Assembly (NCBI RefSeq): GCF_900009135.1
Contig: NZ_LT797709.1
Coordinates: 1 to 64,000 of the forward strand
Source: Planktothrix sp. PCC 11201
GTDB lineage: Bacteria; Cyanobacteriota; Cyanobacteriia; Cyanobacteriales; Microcoleaceae
Reading direction: 5' to 3'
DNA: 64,000 bases
Within the stretch, counting starts at the first letter, position 1. Each line of letters opens with the position of its first letter. Below the pieces are notes generated by a model. The model searched no databases. It was not told the origin of the DNA and was given only the letters and a program-made list of their open reading frames with translations. Positions 9,200 through 17,832 of this stretch are shown here, one piece after another. Made by a program: the position numbers and the translations under genes.

Positions 9200-10300
9200 A
9201 TGGGATTAATGATTGAAGACGCTTTAGAGTCTTTAGTCGAGCAGGGGGGGTCTGATATTCATATTCAAGCAGGCGCGCCCATCTTTTTCCGAATTAGTGG
9301 GAAACTCACCCCTCAGCCTCAATTTGGGGAAACTCTATCGGCGGAGGAAGTGCAATCTCTGATCTATCAAATGCTGAATAATATGCAGCGTAAGCAGTTA
9401 GAGCAGGAATGGGAATTGGACTGTGCCTATGGGGTACGGGGACTGGCGCGGTTCCGGGTGAATGTCTATCGGGAACGGGGGTGCTGGGCGGCTTGTTTAC
9501 GGGCCTTAGCCTCTAAGATTCCTAATGCGGATAAATTAGGGGTTCCCCAAGTGATTCGGGATATGACCGAACGTCCGAGGGGCATGGTGTTGGTCACTGG
9601 TCAAACGGGTTCGGGTAAAACCACAACCATGGCGGCTTTGTTAGACTTAGTGAATCGGACTCGCTCCGAACATATTCTGACGGTGGAAGATCCGATTGAA
9701 TATGTGTTCCCTAATATTAAAAGTTTATTCCACCAACGGCAGAAGGGAGAAGACACTAAGAGTTTTGCGAATGCTTTAAAAGCGGCATTGCGGGAAGACC
9801 CCGATATTATTCTGGTGGGGGAAATGCGGGACTTAGAAACCATTGGTCTGGCGATTTCGGCGGCTGAAACCGGTCACTTAGTCTTTGGAACCCTGCACAC
9901 GAACTCGGCAGCGGCGACGGTAGACCGGATGTTAGACGTATTCCCACCTATCCAACAACCCCAAGTTCGCTCCCAGTTATCGGGTTCACTGGTGGGGGTT
10001 TGTAGTCAAAACTTGGTTCCCGCCATTGGGGGAGGTCGTCGGGCTTGTATCGAAATTATGATGAATACTCCGGCTATGGCTAACCTGATTCGGGAGGGAA
10101 AAACCGCTCAAATTTATTCCCAAATTCAAATGGGGGCAAAGTTAGGAATGCAAACGATGGAAATGGCCTTGGCGAGACTCTATACCGAGGGTCAAGTGAC
10201 TTGGGAAGCGGCGATGAGTAAATCGTCTAAACCCGATGAATTGGAACGTTTAATTGGCCCGGCTCCCTCGGCGACTAAGGGACAAAAAGCTAGAGCATAA
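9200..10300 (+). CDS. pilT: Type IV pilus retraction ATPase PilT
   Basis: PilT depolymerises pilin to retract the pilus. The 366 residues match the family length. Walker A is GQTGSGKT (134-141), Walker B is DPDIILVGEMRD, and the His box is TGHLVFGTLHTNSA. The PilT-specific C-terminal motif region (AIGGGRRACIEIMMNTPAM) is present. A strong Shine-Dalgarno GAGGAG lies 8 bases before the ATG. It is 164 bases after pilB and upstream of pilC on the same strand. Confidence 0.95.
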   Translation: MGLMIEDALESLVEQGGSDIHIQAGAPIFFRISGKLTPQPQFGETLSAEEVQSLIYQMLNNMQRKQLEQEWELDCAYGVRGLARFRVNVYRERGCWAACLRALASKIPNADKLGVPQVIRDMTERPRGMVLVTGQTGSGKTTTMAALLDLVNRTRSEHILTVEDPIEYVFPNIKSLFHQRQKGEDTKSFANALKAALREDPDIILVGEMRDLETIGLAISAAETGHLVFGTLHTNSAAATVDRMLDVFPPIQQPQVRSQLSGSLVGVCSQNLVPAIGGGRRACIEIMMNTPAMANLIREGKTAQIYSQIQMGAKLGMQTMEMALARLYTEGQVTWEAAMSKSSKPDELERLIGPAPSATKGQKARA

Positions 10301-10460
10301 TCAGTTATCAGTTAACAGTTAACAGTTATCAGTGTAAGAGTTATCAGTCATCAGTTGACAGTAAAGAGTTCATTGTTAATATTTGTGGGCTAAAAATAGT
10401 TAACAGTTAACTGTCAACTTCTTAACTGATAACTGTTGACTGTTAACTGATGACTGATTA
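10300..10460. repeat. TTATCAG/TTAACAG heptamer array with inverted arms
   Basis: Between pilT and pilC, copies of CAGTTATCAGTTAACAG occur first in one orientation (about 10300-10370) and then inverted as TTAACTGATAACTG (10399-10460). Together they form a long imperfect stem. The repeats are non-coding and lie in the 264-base pilT-pilC gap. Confidence 0.75.
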
Positions 10461-10520
10461 GGGGCAGGTTCATCGAGATGCACGGTAATTAACAAAGATC
10501 GAAAAGAACCCGCCCGTACC
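10461..10520. repeat. Dispersed GGGCGGGTTC element, copy 1
   Basis: A 60-base element begins GGGGCAGGTTCATCGAGAT and ends AAAGAACCCGCCCGTACC, so its ends are near-perfect inverted repeats. A second copy lies in opposite orientation at 61997-62059. It follows directly on the heptamer array and precedes pilC. Confidence 0.7.
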
Positions 10521-10564
10521 AGTGATCAGTAAAAGGTTAATTAATACTGAATAGGTAAAAATAT

Positions 10565-11698
10565 ATGGCAGGTAGTGTAGTTCGGAGTCAAGTCAGAAAT
10601 CGGGGTTTCGACTTTAAACGAATTGAAGAAAGTATTAGTATTGCCCTGGCAAGTATTACAGTTAAAGACTTGGCAATTTTTGCTCGTCAGTTTGCGTCTA
10701 TGTTTAATGCTGGGATTGCGATGGCGAGATGTTTGAGTGTATTAAGTGAACAATGTAGTAATGCCAAGTTAAAAAACGCCTTAACTTCGATTCGGGCTGA
10801 TGTGGAAGAAGGGACGGAACTTTCTGTGGCGATGAGGAAATTTCCCGATATTTTTGATCAGCTTTTTATTAGTATGGTGTCGGCGGGAGAAACTGGGGGG
10901 GTATTAGATGAAGTTTTAGAACGGCTGGCGGTGATGATGGAAAAAAACCACAAAACCAGCGCTGAAATTAAGTCAGCGATGTCCTATCCCAAAACCGTGT
11001 TTTTTATTGCTATTACTATCTTTTTTGGGATGACAACATTTTTGCTTCCCACTTTTGCTAAGGTGTTTCAGGATATTGGGGCAACACTGCCAATGTTTAC
11101 CCAGATTATGCTCAATATTAGTTCCTTTTGTAGAACTTGGCCACCGATTCCGCAGGGAATTATCATCGGAGTAATTTTTGGGCTATTGACGGCCTATAAA
11201 ATTTCCTATAAAACCCCCGCCGGAAGAATGTTTTTTGATAAGCTATTTCTGAAGTTACCGATTTTTGGAAACCTGATTAAAATTTCTGCTGTAGCAAGGT
11301 TTTGTACCATTTTTGGGAGCTTAACTCGGTCTGGGGTGCCGATTATGAATTCCCTGGAAATTGTGGAAGAAGTGGCGGGAAATGCCCTGATTGCCCAAAC
11401 GATTCACCATGCTAGAGAGTCTATTCAACAAGGGGGTTTAATTAGTTTAGCTTTACAGGAGGGAAATGTATTTCCGGCTTTGGCGATTCAAATGATTGCC
11501 ATTGGAGAAGAATCGGGGGAACTGGATAAAATGTTGATGAAGGTGGGGGCGTTCTATGAAACGGAAGTGGAAGAAGCCGTAAAAGGACTCACCAGTATGT
11601 TAGAACCTCTGATGATTGTGATGGTGGCCGGAATTGTCGGTTCAATTTTGTTATCTATGTATTTGCCCATGTTTTCAGTATTTGAAAAAATGGGTTGA
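10565..11698 (+). CDS. pilC: Type IV pilus inner-membrane platform protein PilC
   Basis: PilC is the polytopic platform that couples the PilB/PilT motors to pilin assembly. The 377 residues show the two tandem GspF/T2SSF domains, each with the glycine turn: LAIFARQFASMFNAGI ... SAGETGGVLDEVLERL in the first and ARFCTIFGSLTRSGVPIMNSL ... GEESGELDKML in the second. Hydrophobic segments lie near 150-175, 200-220 and at the C-terminus. It is slightly shorter at the N-terminus than some homologues. It follows pilT after a repeat-filled gap. Confidence 0.95.
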   Translation: MAGSVVRSQVRNRGFDFKRIEESISIALASITVKDLAIFARQFASMFNAGIAMARCLSVLSEQCSNAKLKNALTSIRADVEEGTELSVAMRKFPDIFDQLFISMVSAGETGGVLDEVLERLAVMMEKNHKTSAEIKSAMSYPKTVFFIAITIFFGMTTFLLPTFAKVFQDIGATLPMFTQIMLNISSFCRTWPPIPQGIIIGVIFGLLTAYKISYKTPAGRMFFDKLFLKLPIFGNLIKISAVARFCTIFGSLTRSGVPIMNSLEIVEEVAGNALIAQTIHHARESIQQGGLISLALQEGNVFPALAIQMIAIGEESGELDKMLMKVGAFYETEVEEAVKGLTSMLEPLMIVMVAGIVGSILLSMYLPMFSVFEKMG

Positions 11699-11774
11699 AC
11701 ACTGTTCAAGGGAAGACTAAACGATATGTATTCCCTTGAATCTAATAATTTGAAATTAATTTTTTATCCAGGTT

Positions 11775-12383
11775 ATGTCTATTCAAAAATCTCATTATGA
11801 AGCGTTGCTGGCAGAATATAGTAATTCGGAAGCTGTAATTACTTTACTCAAGCAACATCGTCCTTATTTTGAAATGGTTCCGAGTATTCGCCGTTCCGAT
11901 GATAGTGTGATTACGATTCCCTTACCCATCGTGCGTTTGCGTCATGGCGTTTCCTATTCGGGAGTGCCGGGAATTAGTATTAAACCTGGCGATGCCCTGG
12001 GTTTGCCCTGCGATATTGGGATTCTGATGTGTGACCCAGAATGGAAAGTTAAAATTGGGCCGGAAATTTTTGTTTTTATTCATCGTCCTCAAGAAGAATT
12101 ATCGGATTTATTAAGACGCTGGCGATTAACTCAAGTCCTATTAGATCAAGATTATGAATGGATTATGCCTCACCATTATAAACATATTGATTCCCAAGAG
12201 GCGGAGGATCTTTATCCTTTATTTGTTTTATTTCCCGAGACATCGGAATCGATTAAACGCGGATTAATTGGAGCCAATTTACCATTTGTTATCCACTCCT
12301 TAGAGGAGATCATTGACAATTATGAATACCCGGATTTTGATGCAATCCCATTAGAAGAATATCAAGAATTTGGTGGGGAATAA
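11775..12383 (+). CDS. Conserved unknown protein next to pilC
   Basis: The 202-residue soluble protein has no signal peptide, membrane segment or catalytic motif I recognise. It is mixed alpha/beta and ends acidic (ELEYPDF-like stretch with many Asp/Glu). Notable segments are VRLRHGVSYSGVPGISIKPG and the HHYKHIDSQEAEDLYPLF stretch. It lies 76 bases after pilC on the same strand, so it may belong to the pilus operon. The gene looks intact and typical of its neighbours in composition. Confidence 0.75.
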   Translation: MSIQKSHYEALLAEYSNSEAVITLLKQHRPYFEMVPSIRRSDDSVITIPLPIVRLRHGVSYSGVPGISIKPGDALGLPCDIGILMCDPEWKVKIGPEIFVFIHRPQEELSDLLRRWRLTQVLLDQDYEWIMPHHYKHIDSQEAEDLYPLFVLFPETSESIKRGLIGANLPFVIHSLEEIIDNYEYPDFDAIPLEEYQEFGGE

Positions 12384-12408
12384 GGATCAGCTTTGATACT
12401 TCATATAA

Positions 12409-12999
12409 TCAATCCGGTTCCCGTTTATAACGTCGGGGGTTGCGTTCTCCATGGTGACTTTGTTTCCTGTACCAGCGATACCATTCCCCAGAAATCCGAA
12501 TGGAAAGCCATAGTAATAATAATGCAATTAATCCCCCCTGTTTAGGGGCGTCGAAGGCAAAAATTACCAAGAAAATACAAAGAATATCCTGTCCTAAAAT
12601 CACCCATAGGGGCAAACCCCGTAGACGATAAAATAATCCTGTTTGCACTAATTGTAAAACCAGAGCCAGTAAACCCGCAACAATGGCAATAATCCAATAT
12701 AAGCCCGGTTGAACGTTAGTTGCTCCGGCGATCGCTAAACCCAAAATAGCACCCACAAAGGGGCTAAATAGTAATTGTATTATTTGTAAAATCCGCTGTC
12801 CCAGTAGTTTTTTTGATGCAAAAATTTCAAATAATGACCAACTGACGAGAACCCCGACAACAACCTGTGGAGAAAATTTAGACAGAAACGGTACACTCGA
12901 CCATAAATCATTTCGCAATAAACCAATAACCAGTAAGGGTAAAGCAATCCTTAATCCCGCCGCCGCCGAAGCCGATAGCACCGCTAGAAGTTCAATCAT
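12409..12999 (-). CDS. DUF4126 family integral membrane protein
   Basis: The 196-residue protein has about five hydrophobic segments and starts MIELLAVLSASAAAGLRIALPLL, the pattern of the DUF4126 family, which is common in cyanobacteria and has no known function. The C-terminus is short and basic (WYRWYRKQSHHGERNPRRYK), probably cytoplasmic. It converges on the pilC-adjacent gene with a 25-base gap. Confidence 0.8.
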   Translation of the reverse strand: MIELLAVLSASAAAGLRIALPLLVIGLLRNDLWSSVPFLSKFSPQVVVGVLVSWSLFEIFASKKLLGQRILQIIQLLFSPFVGAILGLAIAGATNVQPGLYWIIAIVAGLLALVLQLVQTGLFYRLRGLPLWVILGQDILCIFLVIFAFDAPKQGGLIALLLLWLSIRISGEWYRWYRKQSHHGERNPRRYKREPD

Positions 13000-13230
13000 A
13001 AATCAAAGTGAGGAACGGAGTATTTGATACCGAAAATTAAATAGGGGGTCTGAGCCTGGTTTAAAGGGTGATCTTATATTCTATATATTAATTATGATTT
13101 TGTTACAAATGGTGATTTTATTTTCTCTATTCAATAAATGAAGTTTCTCTGTCAAGGTTTCTATGTTTATAAACTGGGTTAATTCTATTATGACATATCT
13201 ATTCTAACTGGGAACTTTTCAAGTCATTAA

Positions 13231-15264
13231 ATGTCTATAAAGTTCGGAGCAAACAGCACTAAAATGATCCCAAAATTCCTAATTGGTTTAATCGTTAGTA
13301 TCATCTCTTTAAATCCCAGTTTATCCCTTGCCTTAGTAACCCCTGATCGAATTGATCAAAAAGTAGAATGTGATCTATTAGTGGTTGGGGGCGGACTGGC
13401 GGGAAGTGCGGCGGTTTATGAAGGGTTACTGGCAGGAAAAACCGTTTGTTTAACCGAAATTACCGACTGGGTTGGGGGACAAATTTCTGCCCAGGGAACC
13501 TCCGCCCTCGATGAAAGACCGACCCAAAGATCTCTTTTATTTTATCCGATAGGGTATTTAGAATTACGGGCAGAAATTGAAAAAAAATATGGGATTCTGA
13601 ACCCGGGGGCTTGTTGGGTGAGTGAGGCTTGTTTTATGCCAGAAGCTGGGCATGAAATATTATTAAAAATGTTTAAAAAAGCTGAAAATAAAGGGAAAGG
13701 AAAATTACACTGGTTTCCCGCTACTGTCATTAAAGATATGGCAATTACCGATCATCAAATTATAGAAGCGATCGCAATTCAACATATTTCTGCCCCTGGA
13801 CAACCGCCCTTAAATACAAAACCTTTATCTGCGATTATTGATGATGCTTATGAGTATGAAAATTCCCCACAATTACATAAAACAATTATTAAATTTATTC
13901 CTAAACAAAAAGCGAATCAAGGAGCCGATTGGTATATTATTGAAGCGACAGAAACCGGAGAAATTATTGGTTTAACTAATATTCCCCATCAACTCGGAAT
14001 TGATCCCCGTTCTCCCCAAGAACCCACATCATCTAGTATTACAAAATATCCCTATTGTACTCAAGGATTTACCTATACCTTTGCTATGGAGGCGACTAAA
14101 AATCCCCAAATCCATGAAAAACCCTCATTTTATGATCAATATGCTCCCTATTATAGTTATGAATTACCCCGATTAGCCAATTTTAATTTAGTTTATACCT
14201 ATCGGCGAATTCATAGTATGAATCCCAAAGAAAAACGGTCAGGAAATCCCAGGGAATGGCCGATTTATCCTGGGGATATTACTATGCAAAATTGGACGTG
14301 GGGAAACGATTATCGACCCGGAACCTCAGCAGATAACTTAATTTTAAGCCCCGCTCAATTAGAAGCAACAGATCAACTCGAACCAGGGGGATGGAAAGGC
14401 GGGTTAAGAACAGAAACCTTGCGAAAAGGAGAAGAAAATGCCCAAGGGTTTTTCTATTGGTTAGTAGCAGGAACTACCGACTCCCAACTGGGTGAAGGTA
14501 TTAAACAAAAATATCCCAATTATCGCTATTTATCAGGGTTAAATTCTCCCATGGGAACCGTTCATGGGTTATCTAAATATCCCTATATCCGAGAAGGGAG
14601 ACGAATCATTGGTCGTCCTTCCTATGGTCAAAAAGACGGATTTAGGGTATCAGAAATTGATATTTCTCGGAATAACTTTCGTCAAGATTGGTATACTAAA
14701 AATTTAACTCCAGAAACCTATAGACTGCTGTGGTTAGAGTTAGGGAGATTAAACAGTTTACCCGCTTTCTCCGGCGAAAAAACTATTGCAGAAATTAAAG
14801 CCCGTTCTCGGGCTACAATTTATCCTGATACCGTAGGAATTGGTCATTATGCGATTGATTTTCACCCCTGTTTAACCCTAAGTCCACCGGAAACTCCAGG
14901 GAATATGGAACGGGAAGGAGAACGTCAAGGACAGGGGGAAGCTTATCCCTTTCAAATTCCTTTAAGAGCCATGATTCCGCAAAAAATTGATAATCTATTA
15001 ATAGCAGGAAAAAGTATTGCTGCCAGTCATGTTGCGGCGGCGGCTTATCGGGTTCATTCCTTTGAATGGTCGGTGGGGGCGGCGGCGGGAACCACCGCAG
15101 CATTTAGCTTAAAAACCGAAGTTTTTCCCTATGAATTAGTGGATGATTTACCCTATCGGGAACCAATATTAGAGGAGTTACAACGGTTATTAGAAAGCAA
15201 TAATAATCCGATTTTATTCCCAGGAATGTCTATTTTTAATCAGTCTTGGGAAGATTGGCAATAA
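13231..15264 (+). CDS. FAD-dependent oxidoreductase with apparent signal peptide
   Basis: The 677 residues contain a Rossmann FAD-binding motif, DLLVVGGGLAGSAAVYEG (about 48-65), followed by VCLTEITDWVGGQ, the hallmark of FAD_oxidored (PF12831-type) enzymes. The C-terminal part has the second FAD contact (NLLIAGKSIAASHVAAAAYR). The N-terminus carries a hydrophobic stretch (FLIGLIVSIISLNPSLSLA) resembling a Sec signal; no twin arginine is seen. The substrate is unknown. ATG 13231 is used; an internal Met at 13264 would also leave the signal intact. Confidence 0.8.
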   Translation: MSIKFGANSTKMIPKFLIGLIVSIISLNPSLSLALVTPDRIDQKVECDLLVVGGGLAGSAAVYEGLLAGKTVCLTEITDWVGGQISAQGTSALDERPTQRSLLFYPIGYLELRAEIEKKYGILNPGACWVSEACFMPEAGHEILLKMFKKAENKGKGKLHWFPATVIKDMAITDHQIIEAIAIQHISAPGQPPLNTKPLSAIIDDAYEYENSPQLHKTIIKFIPKQKANQGADWYIIEATETGEIIGLTNIPHQLGIDPRSPQEPTSSSITKYPYCTQGFTYTFAMEATKNPQIHEKPSFYDQYAPYYSYELPRLANFNLVYTYRRIHSMNPKEKRSGNPREWPIYPGDITMQNWTWGNDYRPGTSADNLILSPAQLEATDQLEPGGWKGGLRTETLRKGEENAQGFFYWLVAGTTDSQLGEGIKQKYPNYRYLSGLNSPMGTVHGLSKYPYIREGRRIIGRPSYGQKDGFRVSEIDISRNNFRQDWYTKNLTPETYRLLWLELGRLNSLPAFSGEKTIAEIKARSRATIYPDTVGIGHYAIDFHPCLTLSPPETPGNMEREGERQGQGEAYPFQIPLRAMIPQKIDNLLIAGKSIAASHVAAAAYRVHSFEWSVGAAAGTTAAFSLKTEVFPYELVDDLPYREPILEELQRLLESNNNPILFPGMSIFNQSWEDWQ

Positions 15265-15314
15265 TCACATAACTTCCGCAGGAGTTCTATTAATTTATCC
15301 TAGGCGACTTAGGA

Positions 15315-15320
15315 TATAAT
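15315..15320 (+). promoter_or_regulatory. Probable -10 box for the VWA/PP2C pair
   Basis: A perfect TATAAT lies 42 bases upstream of the VWA gene ATG in the short gap after the oxidoreductase gene. No convincing -35 box is found 16-18 bases upstream, so only the -10 element is supported. Confidence 0.4.
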
Positions 15321-15361
15321 AGTGAGTATCCTAGTAATTGTAAACAGAACAGATCACAATT

Positions 15362-16024
15362 ATGAGACTAGATGAAGCGGTTGAATTTGCAGAAAATCCT
15401 GAACCTCGGTGTCCCTGTGTGTTGTTGTTGGATACTTCCGCATCCATGCAAGGAGTTCCCATTGACGCCTTAAACGATGGACTGATGGCGTTTAGAAATG
15501 ATTTAATTCGGGATGAACTCGCTAAAAAACGGGTGGAAGTGGCAATTATTTCCTTTGATAATCAAGTTAAAATTTTACAGGATTTCGTTACTGCCGATCA
15601 GTTTGAACCGCCTTTATTAACCGCCCAAGGTCAAACTTTTATGGGAACTGCTATTAACCAATCTTTAGATTTAGTGGCGGCGAGAAAGTTAGAATATCGT
15701 AATAATGGTATTACCTATTATCGTCCCTGGGTATTTATGATTACCGATGGTGAACCTCAAGGAGAAAATGACCGGGTGACAGAAGAAGCAACTAGACGAA
15801 TTCAAGAGGAAGAATTTAAAAAACAGGTGGCTTTTTTTGCTGTGGGAGTTGAAGGAGCAAATCTGGATAAATTAGCTCAAATTGTCCAGAGAACTCCGTT
15901 AAAATTACGAGGGTTAGACTTTAGAGAAATGTTTATTTGGTTATCTACAAGTATGCAAACCGTTTCCCATTCTAAAGTTGATGAACAAGTGGCTTTACCG
16001 CCTCCAGGATGGGGAAGTGTTTAA
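15362..16024 (+). CDS. VWA domain protein (TerY-like)
   Basis: The 220-residue protein is essentially one von Willebrand A domain. The metal-binding MIDAS motif is complete: DTSAS at 24-28, a Thr in the QTFMGTAI loop, and the Asp of MITDGEPQ. It resembles TerY, a VWA protein that in many bacteria is encoded next to a PP2C phosphatase and a protein kinase in stress or tellurite-resistance-linked clusters. The PP2C partner follows at 16083, but no kinase gene is adjacent. There is no signal peptide, so it acts in the cytoplasm. Confidence 0.88.
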   Translation: MRLDEAVEFAENPEPRCPCVLLLDTSASMQGVPIDALNDGLMAFRNDLIRDELAKKRVEVAIISFDNQVKILQDFVTADQFEPPLLTAQGQTFMGTAINQSLDLVAARKLEYRNNGITYYRPWVFMITDGEPQGENDRVTEEATRRIQEEEFKKQVAFFAVGVEGANLDKLAQIVQRTPLKLRGLDFREMFIWLSTSMQTVSHSKVDEQVALPPPGWGSV

Positions 16025-16082
16025 GCAATTATTCATAAAAAATAGGAGTTTTCTGTCCGTCGTTAAATTATATAAAATTACA

Positions 16083-16844
16083 ATGGATTTAATTGGTCAT
16101 TGGCAAGTTGTCTCAGCATCAGTAACCGGAAAAAGTCATGAAAAACAAAATATGCCTTGTCAGGATGCTCAGGGTTATAAACGGTTATCTAATAATCAAT
16201 TAATTTTTGCTGTAGCTGATGGAGCAGGTTCGGCAAAATTAGCGGATTTAGGAGCGAATATTGCTGTTAAAATAGCTTTAGAGACTCTGGAAAAACAGAT
16301 TAATTCTGTTGATATAGATATTGTTTGGGAAGATTATCTAAAAGAGGCTTTAAATGCGGCTTTAATTGCTATCCAAACAGAATCTGTTACCCAAGAAACA
16401 GAAGTTAGAGAATTAGCAACTACTTTAATTATAGGTATAGCCACACCGGAATTAGTCGCTGTTGCTCAAGTGGGAGATGGGGCAATGGTTGTGGAGGATA
16501 AAACCGGAAATATTCTGGAATTAACCATACCAACTAGTGGAGAATATTTGAATGAAACGGTATTTTTAATTGCTCCGAATGCAGTTGAAACTGCACAAAT
16601 CAACCTCTGGTTAGGACAACCGAAATATTTAGCTGCTTTTTCCGATGGTTTACAAATGTTAGCGTTAAAAATGCCAGAAGGAAAACCCCATCACCCGTTC
16701 TTTTCTCCTCTGTTTAAATTTGTAGAAACCATCACCGATGAAACCGATGCTCAAGAACAGTTAATCGGGTTTTTGCGATCGCCCCGGGTCACAGAAAGAA
16801 CCGATGACGATCTAACCTTAATCTTAGCCAGTTTTAACCCTTAA
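16083..16844 (+). CDS. PP2C family serine/threonine phosphatase
   Basis: This is a 253-residue PPM/PP2C phosphatase. Metal-binding aspartates are visible in CQDAQGY (Asp28), VADGAGSA (Asp46), FSDGLQML and the terminal TDDDLTLI. A longer frame opens at 15978 inside the VWA gene, but MDLIGHWQVVSASVTG at 16083 aligns with the usual start of the domain and avoids the overlap. It lies 58 bases after the VWA gene, so the two are probably one operon: the VWA protein would act as scaffold or target and the phosphatase would reverse a phosphorylation. The last four bases overlap the convergent Uma2 gene. Confidence 0.88.
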   Translation: MDLIGHWQVVSASVTGKSHEKQNMPCQDAQGYKRLSNNQLIFAVADGAGSAKLADLGANIAVKIALETLEKQINSVDIDIVWEDYLKEALNAALIAIQTESVTQETEVRELATTLIIGIATPELVAVAQVGDGAMVVEDKTGNILELTIPTSGEYLNETVFLIAPNAVETAQINLWLGQPKYLAAFSDGLQMLALKMPEGKPHHPFFSPLFKFVETITDETDAQEQLIGFLRSPRVTERTDDDLTLILASFNP

Positions 16845-17623
16845 TCTAATTCATCTGGGTTAATTCCCATCTGTCGCAAACGTTCTGCTAAACGTTGACT
16901 ACGTTCGGTTTCTTGTCTTAATAATACTTCCGTTTCTTCTGCTCGTTGGTGTTCAGTTTCTGCTCGTTGACGTTCAGTTTCTGCTCGTTGACGTTCGGTT
17001 TCTGCCCGTTGACGTTCGGTTTCTGCTCGTTGAATTTCCTGTTCCAACTGTTGATTAATTTCCACATAAGACAAGAATTTTGCCCCATCAGGGCGATAGA
17101 TTTGTAGTGGGTGTTCTGAAACTTCAAAACGAATCCCCAACCGAGGACTAACATAATTTTCAGAGATTTCAATTACATCTAACCCCCCATCCCCACGCTG
17201 CCAACCTTGGAATTGATAATTGTCAGGATTATAAATATAATATTCCTCCACGCCGTAGCGTTCATAAAACACTAATTTGCGTTCCATTTCCGACTTTGTA
17301 TTCCCCGGAGAAAGAATTTCAAAAACCACTTGCGGGGCAATTCCTTCTTCCCTCCATTGCAAATAAGAACCCCGTTTTCCTTTCGGTCTTCCTAATACCA
17401 CTAAAACATCCGGTGCATTGACAATATGAGGTTTTCCCTCCACCGGATACCAGAATAAATCCCCGGCTACAAATACATTAGGATCATGAGCAAATAACCA
17501 TTCTAAATTCTGTTCAATTGCCACAATCCAATTAAATTGTTCTGTATTATTTGCCATGGGTTTTCCATCAGTTTCGGGATAGATAATTTCCGTTGGGTTA
17601 AGAGTTGCAGGTTGAGAAACCAT
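16841..17623 (-). CDS. Uma2 (DUF820) family nuclease-fold protein with heptad repeats
   Basis: The protein has the PD-(D/E)xK-like Uma2 core, with PDVLVVLGRPKGKRGSYL followed by PQVVFEILSPGNTKSEMERK and YYIYNP. These families are greatly expanded in cyanobacteria and their role is unclear; some are thought to derive from transposon-associated nucleases. The C-terminus is a coiled coil of five near-identical QRAETER heptads (encoded by 21-base tandem repeats at about 16930-17035), ending with RLRQMGINPDELD, a common tail in this family. Met12 (17623) is preferred over 17656, as MVSQPATLNPTE is the usual start. Confidence 0.85.
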   Translation of the reverse strand: MVSQPATLNPTEIIYPETDGKPMANNTEQFNWIVAIEQNLEWLFAHDPNVFVAGDLFWYPVEGKPHIVNAPDVLVVLGRPKGKRGSYLQWREEGIAPQVVFEILSPGNTKSEMERKLVFYERYGVEEYYIYNPDNYQFQGWQRGDGGLDVIEISENYVSPRLGIRFEVSEHPLQIYRPDGAKFLSYVEINQQLEQEIQRAETERQRAETERQRAETERQRAETEHQRAEETEVLLRQETERSQRLAERLRQMGINPDELD

Positions 17624-17650
17624 AACTTTAATTAAAATAAAGGGAATGGG

Positions 17651-17729
17651 GATCACGGATCTAATAGGATGACGCAGATTAACACAGATTTTAATCTGTG
17701 AAATCCGTGAAATCCTCTTAAATCCGTGA
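17651..17729. repeat. Inverted repeat element between Uma2 gene and murE
   Basis: ATCACGGAT (17651-17659) pairs with ATCCGTGAT (17721-17729), and inside it CACAGATT (17682-17689) pairs with AATCTGTG (17692-17699) across two bases. The element is non-coding and fills most of the divergent gap. Confidence 0.6.
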
Positions 17730-17832
17730 TCGGTAATGGGGAAGATATAAAATCCTTTTAATCTATTATACTATCTACTTCATAACCTATGATCCAGTAT
17801 AAATTCAGTCCCGTTGTCAGGAGTTGCAGCAG

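Noticed and set aside
15978-16082. Longer N-terminus for the PP2C protein
   Set aside because: It would overlap the VWA gene by 47 bases and add 35 residues unlike the family; ATG 16083 gives the normal PP2C start.
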